DNA of 64,000 nucleotides, from contig NZ_VFMX01000001.1 of assembly GCF_006715285.1 (NCBI RefSeq), positions 744,001 to 808,000 of the forward strand, in the 5' to 3' direction. Of this stretch, positions 1 through 9,382 are shown one piece after another. The notes under the pieces are model-generated. The model was not told the DNA's origin. It worked only from the letters and a program-made list of their open reading frames with translations, and made no database searches. Source of the stretch: Arthrobacter sp. SLBN-83. Its GTDB lineage: Bacteria; Actinomycetota; Actinomycetes; Actinomycetales; Micrococcaceae. A program made the position numbers and the translations under genes. Positions within the stretch are counted from its first letter, which is position 1. Every line of letters starts with the position of its first letter.

Positions 1-981
1 GTGCGCCTCCGCGACGTCACCGGGGATTCCCCCTCCGCCGTCCGCACCAACCGGGGCAGCGTGAGGGCGGACAGGGTGGTCCTGGCCACCGGCATCCCCG
101 TCCTGGACCGCGGCCTCTATTTCGCCAAGCTGAAGCCAAGCCGCTCCTATGCCGCCGCACTTCAACTGCAGGAGGACCAGGCACCTCCGCCGGGCATGTA
201 TATCTCCGTTGAGCAGCCCACCCACTCCCTCCGGGACTACGAAGTGGACGGCAGGAACCTGCTGCTGGTGGGCGGCCACGGCCACCAGGTAGGCCGCACG
301 GAGTCCGAAAAGGCCCATCTCGCGGGCCTGCTGGACTGGGCCGGGAAGCATTACCCCGGCGCCGTCACCACCCACACATGGTCGGCGCAGGACTACATGC
401 CCACCAACCTCATGCCGTTCTTCGGCAAACTCCCCCGCGGCAAGGGCCAGATCTACTTCGGCACCGGCTACAACAAGTGGGGAATGACCAACGCCGTGGC
501 CGCCGCACTGGGCATCTCCGCGGACATCCTGGGCGGGCAGGTGCCCTGGGCGGAAACCATCCACCACCGCATCACATCGCCGGCAGGCGCCCTCTCCGCC
601 GTCACGCTCAACGCCGGCGTGGCTGCCAGGATGGCCACGGACTGGGGAAAGGTGACCGCCGAGGGCCGCAAGATCGACGGCCTGAAACGCGGCACGGACC
701 AGGCCCACGCACCTGCGGTGGCCGGTCCGTCCGCGGCCGCTGCCCCGCCGGAAGGGCAAGGCAAGGTTTACCGGGACGGCAACCGCCCGGTGGCAGTGTC
801 CACCGTGGACGGAACCACGTGCCGGCTGTCCGCAGTCTGCACCCATATGGGCGGGATCCTGCACTGGAACGACAACGAGCGGTCGTGGGACTGCCCGCTG
901 CACGGCTCCCGGTTCACAAACGAGGGCCGGTTGCTCGAAGGCCCCGCCACCAAAGACCTGCCGGAGGCCGGAACTGCCTGA
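1..981 (+). CDS. FAD-dependent oxidoreductase with C-terminal Rieske [2Fe-2S] domain (5'-truncated)
   Basis: The frame is open from base 1 and the N-terminal GxGxxG nucleotide-binding motif of this family is absent, so the 5' part lies outside the window and the GTG at base 1 is probably an internal codon. The visible part holds the second half of a D-amino-acid-oxidase-type flavin domain (GTGYNKWGMTNA near residues 154-165) and then a Rieske domain with C280-x-H282 and C298-x2-H301 (window numbering), the full ligand set for a 2Fe-2S cluster. Such fusions are cytosolic electron-transfer flavoproteins; the substrate is unknown. The stop lies 59 bases before lhr. The fold is secure, the reaction is not. 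Confidence 0.82.
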   Translation: MRLRDVTGDSPSAVRTNRGSVRADRVVLATGIPVLDRGLYFAKLKPSRSYAAALQLQEDQAPPPGMYISVEQPTHSLRDYEVDGRNLLLVGGHGHQVGRTESEKAHLAGLLDWAGKHYPGAVTTHTWSAQDYMPTNLMPFFGKLPRGKGQIYFGTGYNKWGMTNAVAAALGISADILGGQVPWAETIHHRITSPAGALSAVTLNAGVAARMATDWGKVTAEGRKIDGLKRGTDQAHAPAVAGPSAAAAPPEGQGKVYRDGNRPVAVSTVDGTTCRLSAVCTHMGGILHWNDNERSWDCPLHGSRFTNEGRLLEGPATKDLPEAGTA

Positions 982-1040
982 GCAGGGTGGAGTTGAATGG
1001 GGCGCAGTTGACTGTCGGTGGCTTGGGGCATGATGGAGGC

Positions 1041-4000
1041 ATGAACCAGGAACAGCGTCCTGCCGGCAGCAGTGCTTCCGGTGCGGCTGCACCCATGGGC
1101 CAGTTCAGCCGGCCCACCCGGGAGTGGTTCCTGGGCGCGTTTTCCGAACCAACACCTGCGCAGGCAGGAGCCTGGAACGCCATTTCCTCGGGGTCGCATG
1201 CGCTGGTGGTGGCCCCCACGGGCTCCGGCAAAACCCTTGCCGCCTTCCTTTGGGCACTGGACCGGCTCTTGGCATCTGCCCCCGAAGCCCCTGAATCCGT
1301 AGCGGCTGAGACGCCCGCGAAGGGAAGGCGGACCCGCGCGCCCAAGCGCAAGACCCGGGTCCTTTACATTTCGCCCCTGAAGGCTTTGGGCGTGGACGTG
1401 GAACGCAACCTGCGGTCCCCCCTGATCGGCATCACCCAGACAGCCAAGCGGCTGGGGCTTCCGGCGCCGCTGATCACGGTGGGGGTCCGGTCCGGGGATA
1501 CGCCCGCTGCGGACCGGCGTGCCCTTTTGAGCAACCCGCCGGACATCCTCATCACCACCCCCGAGTCCCTGTTCCTCATGCTCACCTCCAAGGCCCGGGA
1601 GACCCTTACCGAGGTGGACACCATCATCATCGACGAGGTCCACGCCGTGGCCGGGACCAAGCGCGGCGCCCACCTTGCGGTATCCCTGGAACGGTTGGAC
1701 GCGCTGCTGCCCAAACCCGCACAGCGCATCGGGCTTTCCGCCACGGTGGAACCCAAGGAGCTCGTGGCCCAGTTCCTTGCCGGTTCGGCTCCGGTGGAGA
1801 TTGTGGCACCGCCCGCCAGGAAGAACTGGGACCTTACGGTCTCCGTACCCGTGGAGGATATGTCTGACCTGCAGGGCGCAGCGGGAGCATTCGATTCCGG
1901 GCCGGCCTCCGGGCTCCAGCCGCAGGCATCGATCTGGCCGCATGTGGAAGAGAAGATCGTAGACCTGGTGCTGGCCAACCAGTCCACCATTGTCTTCGCC
2001 AACTCCCGGCGCCTGGCCGAGCGCTTGACGGCCCGGCTCAACGAAATCTATGCGGAGCGCCAGCTGGTTGCGGTGGGCGGCGGGTGGGACGATCCCGCCC
2101 CGGAAGGGCACGCGGGTGCGTCCGGAAGCCGGGAGGCATCGGCGTCCGGCACTCCCGCATCAACCGCCACGCCCGCGCACATGATGGCCCAGGCCGGAAG
2201 CACCGCCGGTGCGGACCCTGTCCTGGCCCGCGCCCACCACGGCTCCGTCTCCAAGGACCAGCGCGCCCTCATCGAGGACGACCTCAAATCCGGGCGGCTG
2301 CGCTGCGTGGTGGCCACGTCGTCCCTCGAGCTCGGCATCGACATGGGAGCAGTGGACCTGGTGGTGCAGGTGGAGTCGCCGCCTTCGGTGGCCAGCGGCC
2401 TGCAGCGCGTGGGCCGGGCCGGGCACCAGGTGGGCGAGATTTCCCAGGGCGTCCTTTTCCCCAAGCACCGGGCGGACCTGGTCCACACCGCCATCACCGT
2501 GGAGCGGATGCTGGACGGCAAGATTGAGCGCCTGAGCATCCCGGCCAACCCACTGGACATCCTGGCCCAGCAGACCGTGGCCGCCACCGCCCTGGGCAGC
2601 ATCGATGTGGAGGAGTGGTTCAGCACCGTCCGGCGTTCAGCGCCGTTCGCTTCCCTTCCCCGTTCGGCGTTCGAGGCCACCCTGGACCTGCTCGCCGGCC
2701 GCTACCCCTCCGATGAGTTCGCCGAGCTGCGGCCCAGGATCATCTGGGACCGCAATGCCGGAACCATCGAAGGCCGGCCCGGCGCCCAGCGCCTGGCCGT
2801 CACGTCCGGCGGCACCATCCCGGACCGCGGCCTGTTCGGCGTCTACATCATCGGCACCGAGCAGGAAGGGGCGGCTTCCCCTGCCGAGGACGGAAAACCT
2901 GCGCGCGCCCCGAAAGGCGGCCGGCGCGTGGGCGAGCTGGACGAAGAGATGGTCTACGAGTCCAGGGTGGGCGACGTCTTTGCCCTGGGTGCCACCAGCT
3001 GGAAGATCGAGGACATTACGCACGACCGCGTCCTGGTCTCCCCCGCTTTTGGGCAGCCCGGCAAACTTCCGTTCTGGAAGGGCGATTCGCTGGGGCGGCC
3101 GGTGGACCTGGGCCGGGCCCTGGGCGCGTTTGTCCGCGAGCTGTCGGCCTCCGACGCCGGCCCTGCCGCCGAGCGCTGCAAGGCCAGCGGGCTGGACGAC
3201 TTCGCGGCGAACAACCTTATCCAGTACCTCACCGAGCAAAAACAGGCCACAGAGGTAGTCCCCAGCGACACCACCCTCGTCGTGGAGCGGTTCCACGACG
3301 AACTGGGCGACTGGCGCGTGATCCTGCACAGCCCCTTCGGCATGCCGGTGCACGCGCCGTGGGCACTGGCCGTGGGGCAGCGGCTCCACCAGCGCTACGG
3401 GCTGGACGGCTCGGCAATGGCGGCCGACGACGGCATCGTGCTACGGGTACCCATGATGGAGGACGAACCGCCGGGTGCTGAACTATTCCTCTTCGATCCG
3501 GAGGAACTGGAGCAGATCGTCACTGCCGAGGTTGGCGCCAGCGCCTTGTTCGCGTCGCGGTTCCGCGAATGTGCCGCCCGCGCGCTCCTGCTGCCCCGGC
3601 AGACCCCCGGCAAGCGGCAGCCGCTGTGGCAGCAACGCCAGCGGTCAGCCCAGTTGCTGGATGTGGCCCGGAAGTACCCCACATTCCCCATCGTCCTGGA
3701 AACAGTGCGTGAATGCCTCCAGGACGTCTACGACCTGCCGGCGTTGAAGGACATCGCTGCATCCGTGGAACGGCGGGAACTACGGATCCTGCAGACCACC
3801 ACCCAGCAGCCTTCACCGTTCGCCAAGTCCCTGCTCTTCGGCTACGTGGCCCAGTTCCTCTACGAGGGCGATTCCCCACTCGCGGAACGGCGGGCAGCCG
3901 CCCTGGCGCTGGACTCCACCCTCCTGAACGAACTCCTGGGGCGGGTGGAACTGCGCGAACTCCTGGATGCAAAGGTCATCGAGGCCACCGAGCGCGAGTT

Positions 4001-6233
4001 GCAGCGCTTGGCACCGGACCGCAGGGCACGTGGGATGGAAGGCGTCGCGGACCTCTTGCGGCTGCTGGGTCCGCTGGCGCCCGAAGAAACCGCGGCACGG
4101 CTGCAGGGCGCGGCTGGGGCTGATCAGGAAACTACCACGCCGGGGCCGGCCGGAAGCGCGGCCACTGCAACTCCGGAGCCGCCGAGTGAAAGCGGCGGCC
4201 CGGGGCAGGTTGAAGCGGAGCCTGGACCCATGCCCGCAGCCACCGTGGCAGAAGCGGCAGCACATCTCGCGGCGCTGCAGCGAGCCAACCGCGCCATTAA
4301 GGTCAACATCGGCGGGGTTGAGCGTTTCGCCGCCGTGGAGGATGCAGCGCGCCTTCGGGATGCCATCGGTGTGCCGCTGCCCATGGGTGTGCCGTTGGCT
4401 TTCATTGAACCGGTTGCCGATCCCCTGGGTGACCTTGTCTCCCGCTACGCACGGACGCATGGGCCCTTTACTGCCGCCGAAGCAGCCACCCGGCTCGGCC
4501 TGGGCGTGGCCGTGGTGGGAACCGCGCTGAAACGGCTGGCAGCGGACGGCCGAGTGGTGGAGGGCGAATTCCGGCCCCATGTCACCTCGACGGCAGGCAC
4601 ACTTGCTGAACCAGCGGTGGATGAAGCCGCACTCCCTGAAGCAGCGCCGGCGGAAGCAGGCGCGCTTGAAGCCGCCCAGCTGGAAGCCGGCCATCCTGCC
4701 ACCGCCCCGGGCACTCATGAACCAGCACAGCCAACTGGCGACGTGGCTCCGCCGCCCGCTGAAGCACACGCGCCGGAGGTGCCCCACTCCATCGCCAGCG
4801 AATGGTGTGACGCCGAGGTGCTGCGCAAGCTCCGCCGTCGTTCGCTGGCTGCCCTGCGCGCGGAAGTGGAGCCAGTGGATGCCGCCGCCTACGGACGCTT
4901 CCTGCCCGCGTGGCAGCACGTCAGGACGCCCGGCGGTGGCCGCGGCCAGCCCTCGCTGCGCGGACTGGACGGCATCATCACCGCCATCGACCAGCTCTCG
5001 GGAGTGCCCGTCCCGGCATCAGCCTGGGAACCGCTGGTGCTGGCCACCCGCGTATCCAACTACCAGCCCGCCATGCTGGACGAACTCATGGCCGCCGGTG
5101 AAGTGCTTTGGTCCGGGGCGGGCGCCCTTCCCGGCAACGACGGCTGGATCAGCCTGCATCTGGCGGATTCAGCCGAGCTGACGCTCAACCCCGCGCCCGA
5201 GTTCGAACCGGGGGATGCGGGACAACGCCTCCTGGACCACCTGCGCAACAACGGCGGCGGATACTTCTTCCGGCAACTGACGGAAGTGGCCGGCGGCATG
5301 GACGCCGTCCTGGGCGACCAGGAGGTGGTGACTGCGCTTTGGGATCTCGCATGGGCGGGGAGAATCACCGGCGACACCTTCGCCCCCGTCCGGGCCCTGA
5401 TCGCCGGTGGCCACACCTCACACCGGCAGGTGGCCCGTGCCCCGCGTGCCAGGGCGCCGCGGCTTAGCCGGCTGGGCCGCTCCCATGGCACCGGCCTGAT
5501 GGGGTCCCCGGGGCTGGCCGGCGGCCGGTACGGAACCCAGGGTGCCGCCACACCGCCCACCGCGGCAGGCCGCTGGTCCGCGCTCCCGGAGCCGGAACTC
5601 GATCCCACCATCCATGCCCGCGCCACCGCCGAACTCCTGCTGGACCGCTACGGCGTGGTCACCAGGGGCTCGGTCATGGCGGAACAGATCCTGGGCGGCT
5701 TCGGGCTCATGTACAAGGTGCTCGCGCGGCTCGAGGAAGCAGGCCGGTGCCGCCGGGGCTACTTCATCGAGCACCTGGGCGCCGCCCAGTTCGCGGTTCC
5801 CGCCACCGTGGACCGGCTCCGCTCCTACTCGGAGGACACCCAGCTGGCAAAAGCCGAACCCGTGGCCCTGGCCCTCGCCGCCACCGATCCCGCCAACCCC
5901 TATGGCGCCGCCTTGCCCTGGCCGGCCCTGCAGCAGGACGCCGGCACGGGCCACCGGCCGGGCCGCAAAGCGGGGGCCCTGGTGGTGCTGGTGGACGGTG
6001 CGCTGGTGCTCTACGTGGAGCGCGGCGGAAAGACCCTCCTGGCGTTCAGCGAGGACGACGCCGTGCTGGCGGCAGCTGGTACTGCGCTGGTGGGGGTGGT
6101 AACCCGCGGGGCGGTGGACAAGCTGATCATGGAGAAGGTGAACGGTCACGACCTCCTGGACACCCCTGTCGCTGCTGCCCTGAGCTCCGCCGGCGCCTAC
6201 TCCACCCCGAAGGGACTGAGAATCCGTGCCTGA
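1041..6233 (+). CDS. lhr: Lhr-type ATP-dependent helicase
   Basis: A superfamily 2 DNA helicase of 1730 residues, the size of actinobacterial Lhr (large helicase-related), a 3'-5' translocase used in DNA repair. Visible motifs: Walker A APTGSGKT (about residues 57-64), a DEVH box (198-201), SATVEP, and motif VI QRVGRAGH (from 455). The long C-terminal half carries the winged-helix and Lhr-specific domains, broken by two Ala/Pro/Glu-rich linkers (about 1030-1070 and 1180-1255). The ATG at 1041 was chosen because a CATGAT hexamer stands six bases before it, as in other apparently leaderless genes here; GGAGG at 1035-1039 is too close to act as a normal ribosome site. The 3' end overlaps nei2 by eight bases; lhr (Rv3296) and nei (Rv3297) are also neighbours in Mycobacterium tuberculosis. 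Confidence 0.93.
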   Translation: MNQEQRPAGSSASGAAAPMGQFSRPTREWFLGAFSEPTPAQAGAWNAISSGSHALVVAPTGSGKTLAAFLWALDRLLASAPEAPESVAAETPAKGRRTRAPKRKTRVLYISPLKALGVDVERNLRSPLIGITQTAKRLGLPAPLITVGVRSGDTPAADRRALLSNPPDILITTPESLFLMLTSKARETLTEVDTIIIDEVHAVAGTKRGAHLAVSLERLDALLPKPAQRIGLSATVEPKELVAQFLAGSAPVEIVAPPARKNWDLTVSVPVEDMSDLQGAAGAFDSGPASGLQPQASIWPHVEEKIVDLVLANQSTIVFANSRRLAERLTARLNEIYAERQLVAVGGGWDDPAPEGHAGASGSREASASGTPASTATPAHMMAQAGSTAGADPVLARAHHGSVSKDQRALIEDDLKSGRLRCVVATSSLELGIDMGAVDLVVQVESPPSVASGLQRVGRAGHQVGEISQGVLFPKHRADLVHTAITVERMLDGKIERLSIPANPLDILAQQTVAATALGSIDVEEWFSTVRRSAPFASLPRSAFEATLDLLAGRYPSDEFAELRPRIIWDRNAGTIEGRPGAQRLAVTSGGTIPDRGLFGVYIIGTEQEGAASPAEDGKPARAPKGGRRVGELDEEMVYESRVGDVFALGATSWKIEDITHDRVLVSPAFGQPGKLPFWKGDSLGRPVDLGRALGAFVRELSASDAGPAAERCKASGLDDFAANNLIQYLTEQKQATEVVPSDTTLVVERFHDELGDWRVILHSPFGMPVHAPWALAVGQRLHQRYGLDGSAMAADDGIVLRVPMMEDEPPGAELFLFDPEELEQIVTAEVGASALFASRFRECAARALLLPRQTPGKRQPLWQQRQRSAQLLDVARKYPTFPIVLETVRECLQDVYDLPALKDIAASVERRELRILQTTTQQPSPFAKSLLFGYVAQFLYEGDSPLAERRAAALALDSTLLNELLGRVELRELLDAKVIEATERELQRLAPDRRARGMEGVADLLRLLGPLAPEETAARLQGAAGADQETTTPGPAGSAATATPEPPSESGGPGQVEAEPGPMPAATVAEAAAHLAALQRANRAIKVNIGGVERFAAVEDAARLRDAIGVPLPMGVPLAFIEPVADPLGDLVSRYARTHGPFTAAEAATRLGLGVAVVGTALKRLAADGRVVEGEFRPHVTSTAGTLAEPAVDEAALPEAAPAEAGALEAAQLEAGHPATAPGTHEPAQPTGDVAPPPAEAHAPEVPHSIASEWCDAEVLRKLRRRSLAALRAEVEPVDAAAYGRFLPAWQHVRTPGGGRGQPSLRGLDGIITAIDQLSGVPVPASAWEPLVLATRVSNYQPAMLDELMAAGEVLWSGAGALPGNDGWISLHLADSAELTLNPAPEFEPGDAGQRLLDHLRNNGGGYFFRQLTEVAGGMDAVLGDQEVVTALWDLAWAGRITGDTFAPVRALIAGGHTSHRQVARAPRARAPRLSRLGRSHGTGLMGSPGLAGGRYGTQGAATPPTAAGRWSALPEPELDPTIHARATAELLLDRYGVVTRGSVMAEQILGGFGLMYKVLARLEEAGRCRRGYFIEHLGAAQFAVPATVDRLRSYSEDTQLAKAEPVALALAATDPANPYGAALPWPALQQDAGTGHRPGRKAGALVVLVDGALVLYVERGGKTLLAFSEDDAVLAAAGTALVGVVTRGAVDKLIMEKVNGHDLLDTPVAAALSSAGAYSTPKGLRIRA

Positions 6234-7056
6234 GGGCGATTCCGTTTGGCGGGCGGCCCACCAACTGCACGACGCACTGGCCGGACAGACACTGCTTGCC
6301 TCCGACTTCCGCGTGCCCCGGTTCGCCACACTGAACCTTGCCGGCTGGACCGTGGACGAAGTTGTCCCCCGCGGCAAGCATCTTCTGATGCGGGTGGTCA
6401 GCCCGGAGGACAAAAGACTCACCATCCACTCACACTTGAAGATGGAAGGCGCGTGGCAGGTCTATCCGCCCGGCGGAAGGTGGCGCAAACCGGGCTTCAC
6501 CGCCCGGTGCGTGCTGCGCACGGCAGCGGCAGACGCCGTCGGCTTTTCGCTTGGCATTGTGGAAGTGGTGGCAACAGCCAACGAAGACTCCATCGTCGGA
6601 TTCCTCGGCCCGGACCTCCTGGGCCCGGACTGGGACCTGGACGAGGCTGAACGCCGCATCCGCGCCCGTCCCGAAGTCCCCATCGGAGTAGCCCTGCTGG
6701 ACCAGCGGAACCTCGCCGGCATCGGCAACATCTACCGCTGCGAAGCGTGCTTCCTGTCAGGGGTGCATCCCGCCACGCCTGTGGCCGAGGTGGCCGACGT
6801 CCGGACCATGATGACCGACGCCAAGCAGCTCCTGGAGGTCAACCTTGGACCCGGCCGCCGCGTCACCATCCTCAACTCACGGGGCATGCCGGTGGGCAGG
6901 ATGGCCGGCAGGCCCGGCTACTGGGTCTATGGCCGGGAGCGCCAGCCGTGCCTCAAATGCCGCACACCCATCCGGCGTGGGCTCCTGGGCAAGCCGAACG
7001 GCGAGGAGGAGCGGGACATCTACTTCTGCCCGAAATGCCAGCCGGCGCCTACCTGA
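6226..7056 (+). CDS. nei2: Nei2/endonuclease VIII-type DNA glycosylase
   Basis: A 276-residue Fpg/Nei-family DNA glycosylase/AP lyase that removes oxidised bases. It begins with Pro-Glu-Gly after the initiator, so the catalytic Pro2 and Glu3 are present. The H2TH region contains QRNLAGIGNIYRCE, and a C-terminal zinc finger has C242-x2-C245 and C268-x2-C271. The GTG start at 6226 is fixed by the need for Pro as second residue. It overlaps the end of lhr by eight bases, so translation is probably coupled and both act in the same repair pathway. The family call is firm; substrate preference within Nei1/Nei2 rests on the neighbourhood. Confidence 0.92.
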   Translation: MPEGDSVWRAAHQLHDALAGQTLLASDFRVPRFATLNLAGWTVDEVVPRGKHLLMRVVSPEDKRLTIHSHLKMEGAWQVYPPGGRWRKPGFTARCVLRTAAADAVGFSLGIVEVVATANEDSIVGFLGPDLLGPDWDLDEAERRIRARPEVPIGVALLDQRNLAGIGNIYRCEACFLSGVHPATPVAEVADVRTMMTDAKQLLEVNLGPGRRVTILNSRGMPVGRMAGRPGYWVYGRERQPCLKCRTPIRRGLLGKPNGEEERDIYFCPKCQPAPT

Positions 7057-7077
7057 CGTCCCGCGTTCAGGCAGGCG

Positions 7078-7698
7078 TCAACAGTTCGCGGTGCTGCTTT
7101 CAGTGCTGGATATCCGCGGCGCGGCAGCCACCGTGAAACGCGGCAGCAGCACGTGCACCAAGGGACCGATGGCCAGGGCGTAGACCACAGTGCCCACGCC
7201 CACCGAACCGCCCAGCAGCCAGCCGGCCGCCAGCACTGTCACCTCAATGAGGGTGCGTGACACCCTGACAGTCCATCCGGTCCGGCGGGCCAGGCCGGTC
7301 ATGAGACCGTCGCGGGCGCCCGGCCCAAAACCGGCGCCGATGTAGCAGGCTGAGGCTATGGCATTCATCAGCACTGCGCCGGCGAGGAGCACAATCTGCA
7401 GGGCCAGGTGGGACACCGGCGGCAGCAGCGCCAGTCCGATGTCCGCGAAGACCCCCACGAGGATGGCGTTACACAGTGTTCCGAAGCCGGGCATCTGCCG
7501 CAGCGGGATCCAGAGCAGCAACACCAGGAAACTCACGATGATGACCACCAGGCCGATGCTCAGCCCGGACCGGTTGGCCAGTCCCTGGTGGAAGACGTCC
7601 CAGGGATCCAGGCCCAGTCCGGCACGGATGAACATGGCCAGGGAAATGCCGTACAGGGCGAGGCCGGTGAAGAGCTGGATCAGTCTGCGGGTCATCAT
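7078..7698 (-). CDS. YczE/YitT-like integral membrane protein
   Basis: A 206-residue membrane protein with about five hydrophobic segments, beginning TRRLIQLFTGLALYGISLAM and continuing with the family signature RAGLGLDPWDVFHQGLA. This is the YczE (formerly DUF161) group, whose function is unknown; transport of a vitamin-B6-related or other small compound has been suggested only from gene context. Starts at 7698 and 7695 are equivalent; the ATG at 7725 was rejected because it falls inside the shared operator. It is divergent from a MocR-type regulator, the same arrangement as yczE-yczR in Bacillus, so it is very likely that regulator's target. It converges with nei2. Confidence 0.8.
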   Translation of the reverse strand: MMTRRLIQLFTGLALYGISLAMFIRAGLGLDPWDVFHQGLANRSGLSIGLVVIIVSFLVLLLWIPLRQMPGFGTLCNAILVGVFADIGLALLPPVSHLALQIVLLAGAVLMNAIASACYIGAGFGPGARDGLMTGLARRTGWTVRVSRTLIEVTVLAAGWLLGGSVGVGTVVYALAIGPLVHVLLPRFTVAAAPRISSTESSTANC

Positions 7699-7717
7699 GG
7701 AATCATGTTCGCAGCCA

Positions 7718-7754
7718 ACTGGCATTCAATTACATATCCAGTCTGAAATACTGG
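7718..7754. promoter_or_regulatory. Likely MocR operator between yczE-like and yczR-like genes
   Basis: The 60-base divergent spacer has three copies of the same pentamer in alternating orientation: ACTGG (7718-7722), CCAGT (7738-7742) and ACTGG (7750-7754). Together they make two overlapping inverted repeats. MocR regulators are known to bind mixed direct and inverted repeats. The last copy overlaps AATACT (7747-7752), a -10-like element six bases before the regulator's ATG, so binding would control both directions. Confidence 0.55.
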
Positions 7755-7758
7755 CTAC

Positions 7759-9282
7759 ATGGCTGCCGCGCTTACTGCCCTTGCTTTGTCCCGCCTCCTT
7801 GGCCCTTGGAACACCGGAACCGGCCCGGCCTACCGTGAACTGGCCGACGTGCTGCGGTTGCTCATCCTGGATGGGCGGATCCCACTCGACACGGCCCTGC
7901 CCAGCGAGCGTTCCCTTTGCGCCGCGATCGCAGTCAGCCGAACCACCGTCACCGCGGCCTACGCCAGCCTGCGGGAGCAAGGATTCCTCAGCAGCGGGCA
8001 AGGCAGCCGCGGCAGGACCCGCATCCCTGAACTGACTCCCTTCGGCCCGGCACTCTTCGGGCCTGCCCCCTCTGGCCCCCAGCCGCCGTCGGCCGGCCCT
8101 TTGGCGCCAGGGCTGACGGCGCCCGGACTCACTGCACCTGGACTGGCCGCGCCCGGAGGACTCATCGATCTTGCATACTCCGCGCTCCCCGCGAGCGGCG
8201 AGGTGGTGCACCGGGCCTTCGCCGCGGCCCTGACGGAACTACCTGCCCTGCTCCCAGGTTTTGGGTACGACGCCTTGGGGCTGCTGCCGTTGCGCCAGGC
8301 CGTGGCGGACCGGTATTCGGCGGCCGGAGTGCCAACGCAGCCCGGCCAGGTCATGGTGACGTCGGGTGCCCAGCACGCCCTCACCATCATCATCCGCACC
8401 CTGACGGACCGGCAGGACCGGGTCCTCGTGGAACATCCCAGCTACCCCCACGCACTTGATGCCATCCGCTCCGCCCGGTGCCGCCCGGTCCCGGTGGCCT
8501 TCACAGAGTCCGGCTGGGACCTGCCCGCACTGGAATCCACCATCGCGCAACAACAGCCAAAGCTTGCCTACGTGGTCCCGGACTTCCACAACCCCACGGG
8601 CATGATCATGCCTGACGCCCAGCGCCGCCGGCTGGCGCGCGCGGCCGCCGCGGCCGGAACCGTGCTGGTGGCAGATGAGACGCTTCGCGACCTCAACCTC
8701 GACGGCGTTGCCACTACTCCCCTCGCCGGGTTCAGCAGCACTGTTGTGTCCATCGGGTCGCTGAGCAAATCCCACTGGGGCGGCCTGCGCACCGGCTGGA
8801 TCCGGGCATCGGAACCAATGATCCAGCGCTTCGCCGCCGCCCGCACCACCTTGGACCTCGGCGGGCCCGTGATGGAGCAACTGGCGGCAGCCCACCTGGT
8901 CCGGGCACTGGAGGAGCCACTGCCCGCGCTGCTGCAGACGCTTCGCCGCAACCGGTCCGCACTGCTCGGCTTCCTTGCCGAGCACCTGCCGACATGGCAG
9001 GTGGCACCTCCGCCGGGCGGCCTCTCTGTGTGGTGCCGGCTGCCCGGACCCATCAGCACGGCCCTGACCGTACTCGCACCGGACTTTGGCCTCAGGCTGG
9101 CAGCCGGTCCACGCTTCGGGATCGGCGGCGCCTTCGAACGCAACCTGCGGCTGCCCTTCACGCTCCCGCCGGACAAACTGGAGACCGCGGTCCTGGCGCT
9201 GCGGGCCGCCCAGGACAAACTCGACGCGGTACCCCAGCTCCGGCGGTCTCTGACCCAGGCGCCCGCCGTCGCCATCGCCTGA
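7759..9282 (+). CDS. MocR-family regulator (GntR winged helix + aminotransferase-like domain)
   Basis: A 507-residue fusion of a GntR-type winged helix (about residues 20-90, with LPSERSLCAAIAVSRTTV) to a fold-type I aminotransferase domain (about 130-490). The PLP lysine is K337 in GSLSKSHWGG, and the cofactor-binding DFHNPTG motif is present. Such proteins sense PLP or PLP adducts and act as transcription factors, not enzymes. The linker has a repeated Ala-Pro-Gly-Leu segment. Its ATG follows AATACT by six bases, so the message is probably leaderless. Divergence from a yczE-like gene makes YczR the closest known model. Confidence 0.87.
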   Translation: MAAALTALALSRLLGPWNTGTGPAYRELADVLRLLILDGRIPLDTALPSERSLCAAIAVSRTTVTAAYASLREQGFLSSGQGSRGRTRIPELTPFGPALFGPAPSGPQPPSAGPLAPGLTAPGLTAPGLAAPGGLIDLAYSALPASGEVVHRAFAAALTELPALLPGFGYDALGLLPLRQAVADRYSAAGVPTQPGQVMVTSGAQHALTIIIRTLTDRQDRVLVEHPSYPHALDAIRSARCRPVPVAFTESGWDLPALESTIAQQQPKLAYVVPDFHNPTGMIMPDAQRRRLARAAAAAGTVLVADETLRDLNLDGVATTPLAGFSSTVVSIGSLSKSHWGGLRTGWIRASEPMIQRFAAARTTLDLGGPVMEQLAAAHLVRALEEPLPALLQTLRRNRSALLGFLAEHLPTWQVAPPPGGLSVWCRLPGPISTALTVLAPDFGLRLAAGPRFGIGGAFERNLRLPFTLPPDKLETAVLALRAAQDKLDAVPQLRRSLTQAPAVAIA

Positions 9283-9305
9283 CCGGCGGCCAACGAAACC
9301 GCCGG
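9283..9305. terminator. Hairpin between convergent genes
   Basis: CCGGCGG (9283-9289) and CCGCCGG (9299-9305) form a 7-bp perfect stem with a nine-base loop directly after the MocR gene stop, facing the end of the SRPBCC gene. There is no T-run, so termination is only a possibility. Confidence 0.35.
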
Positions 9306-9382
9306 ACGCGTGCCACACCCCTGAAAAGATACGGCGGGCGGGCACCGTTCCGGCGATTCGGGCGCGAAACGGAAGGGGACCC

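Noticed and set aside
378..1040. Possible longer N-terminus of the Lhr helicase starting at 378
   Set aside because: That extension overlaps the Rieske oxidoreductase in another frame and encodes a His/Arg/Pro-rich shadow; the helicase homology starts after 1041.
7698..7725. Upstream ATG (7725) as start of the YczE-like protein
   Set aside because: It adds nine non-conserved residues, has no ribosome site and overlaps the likely operator.
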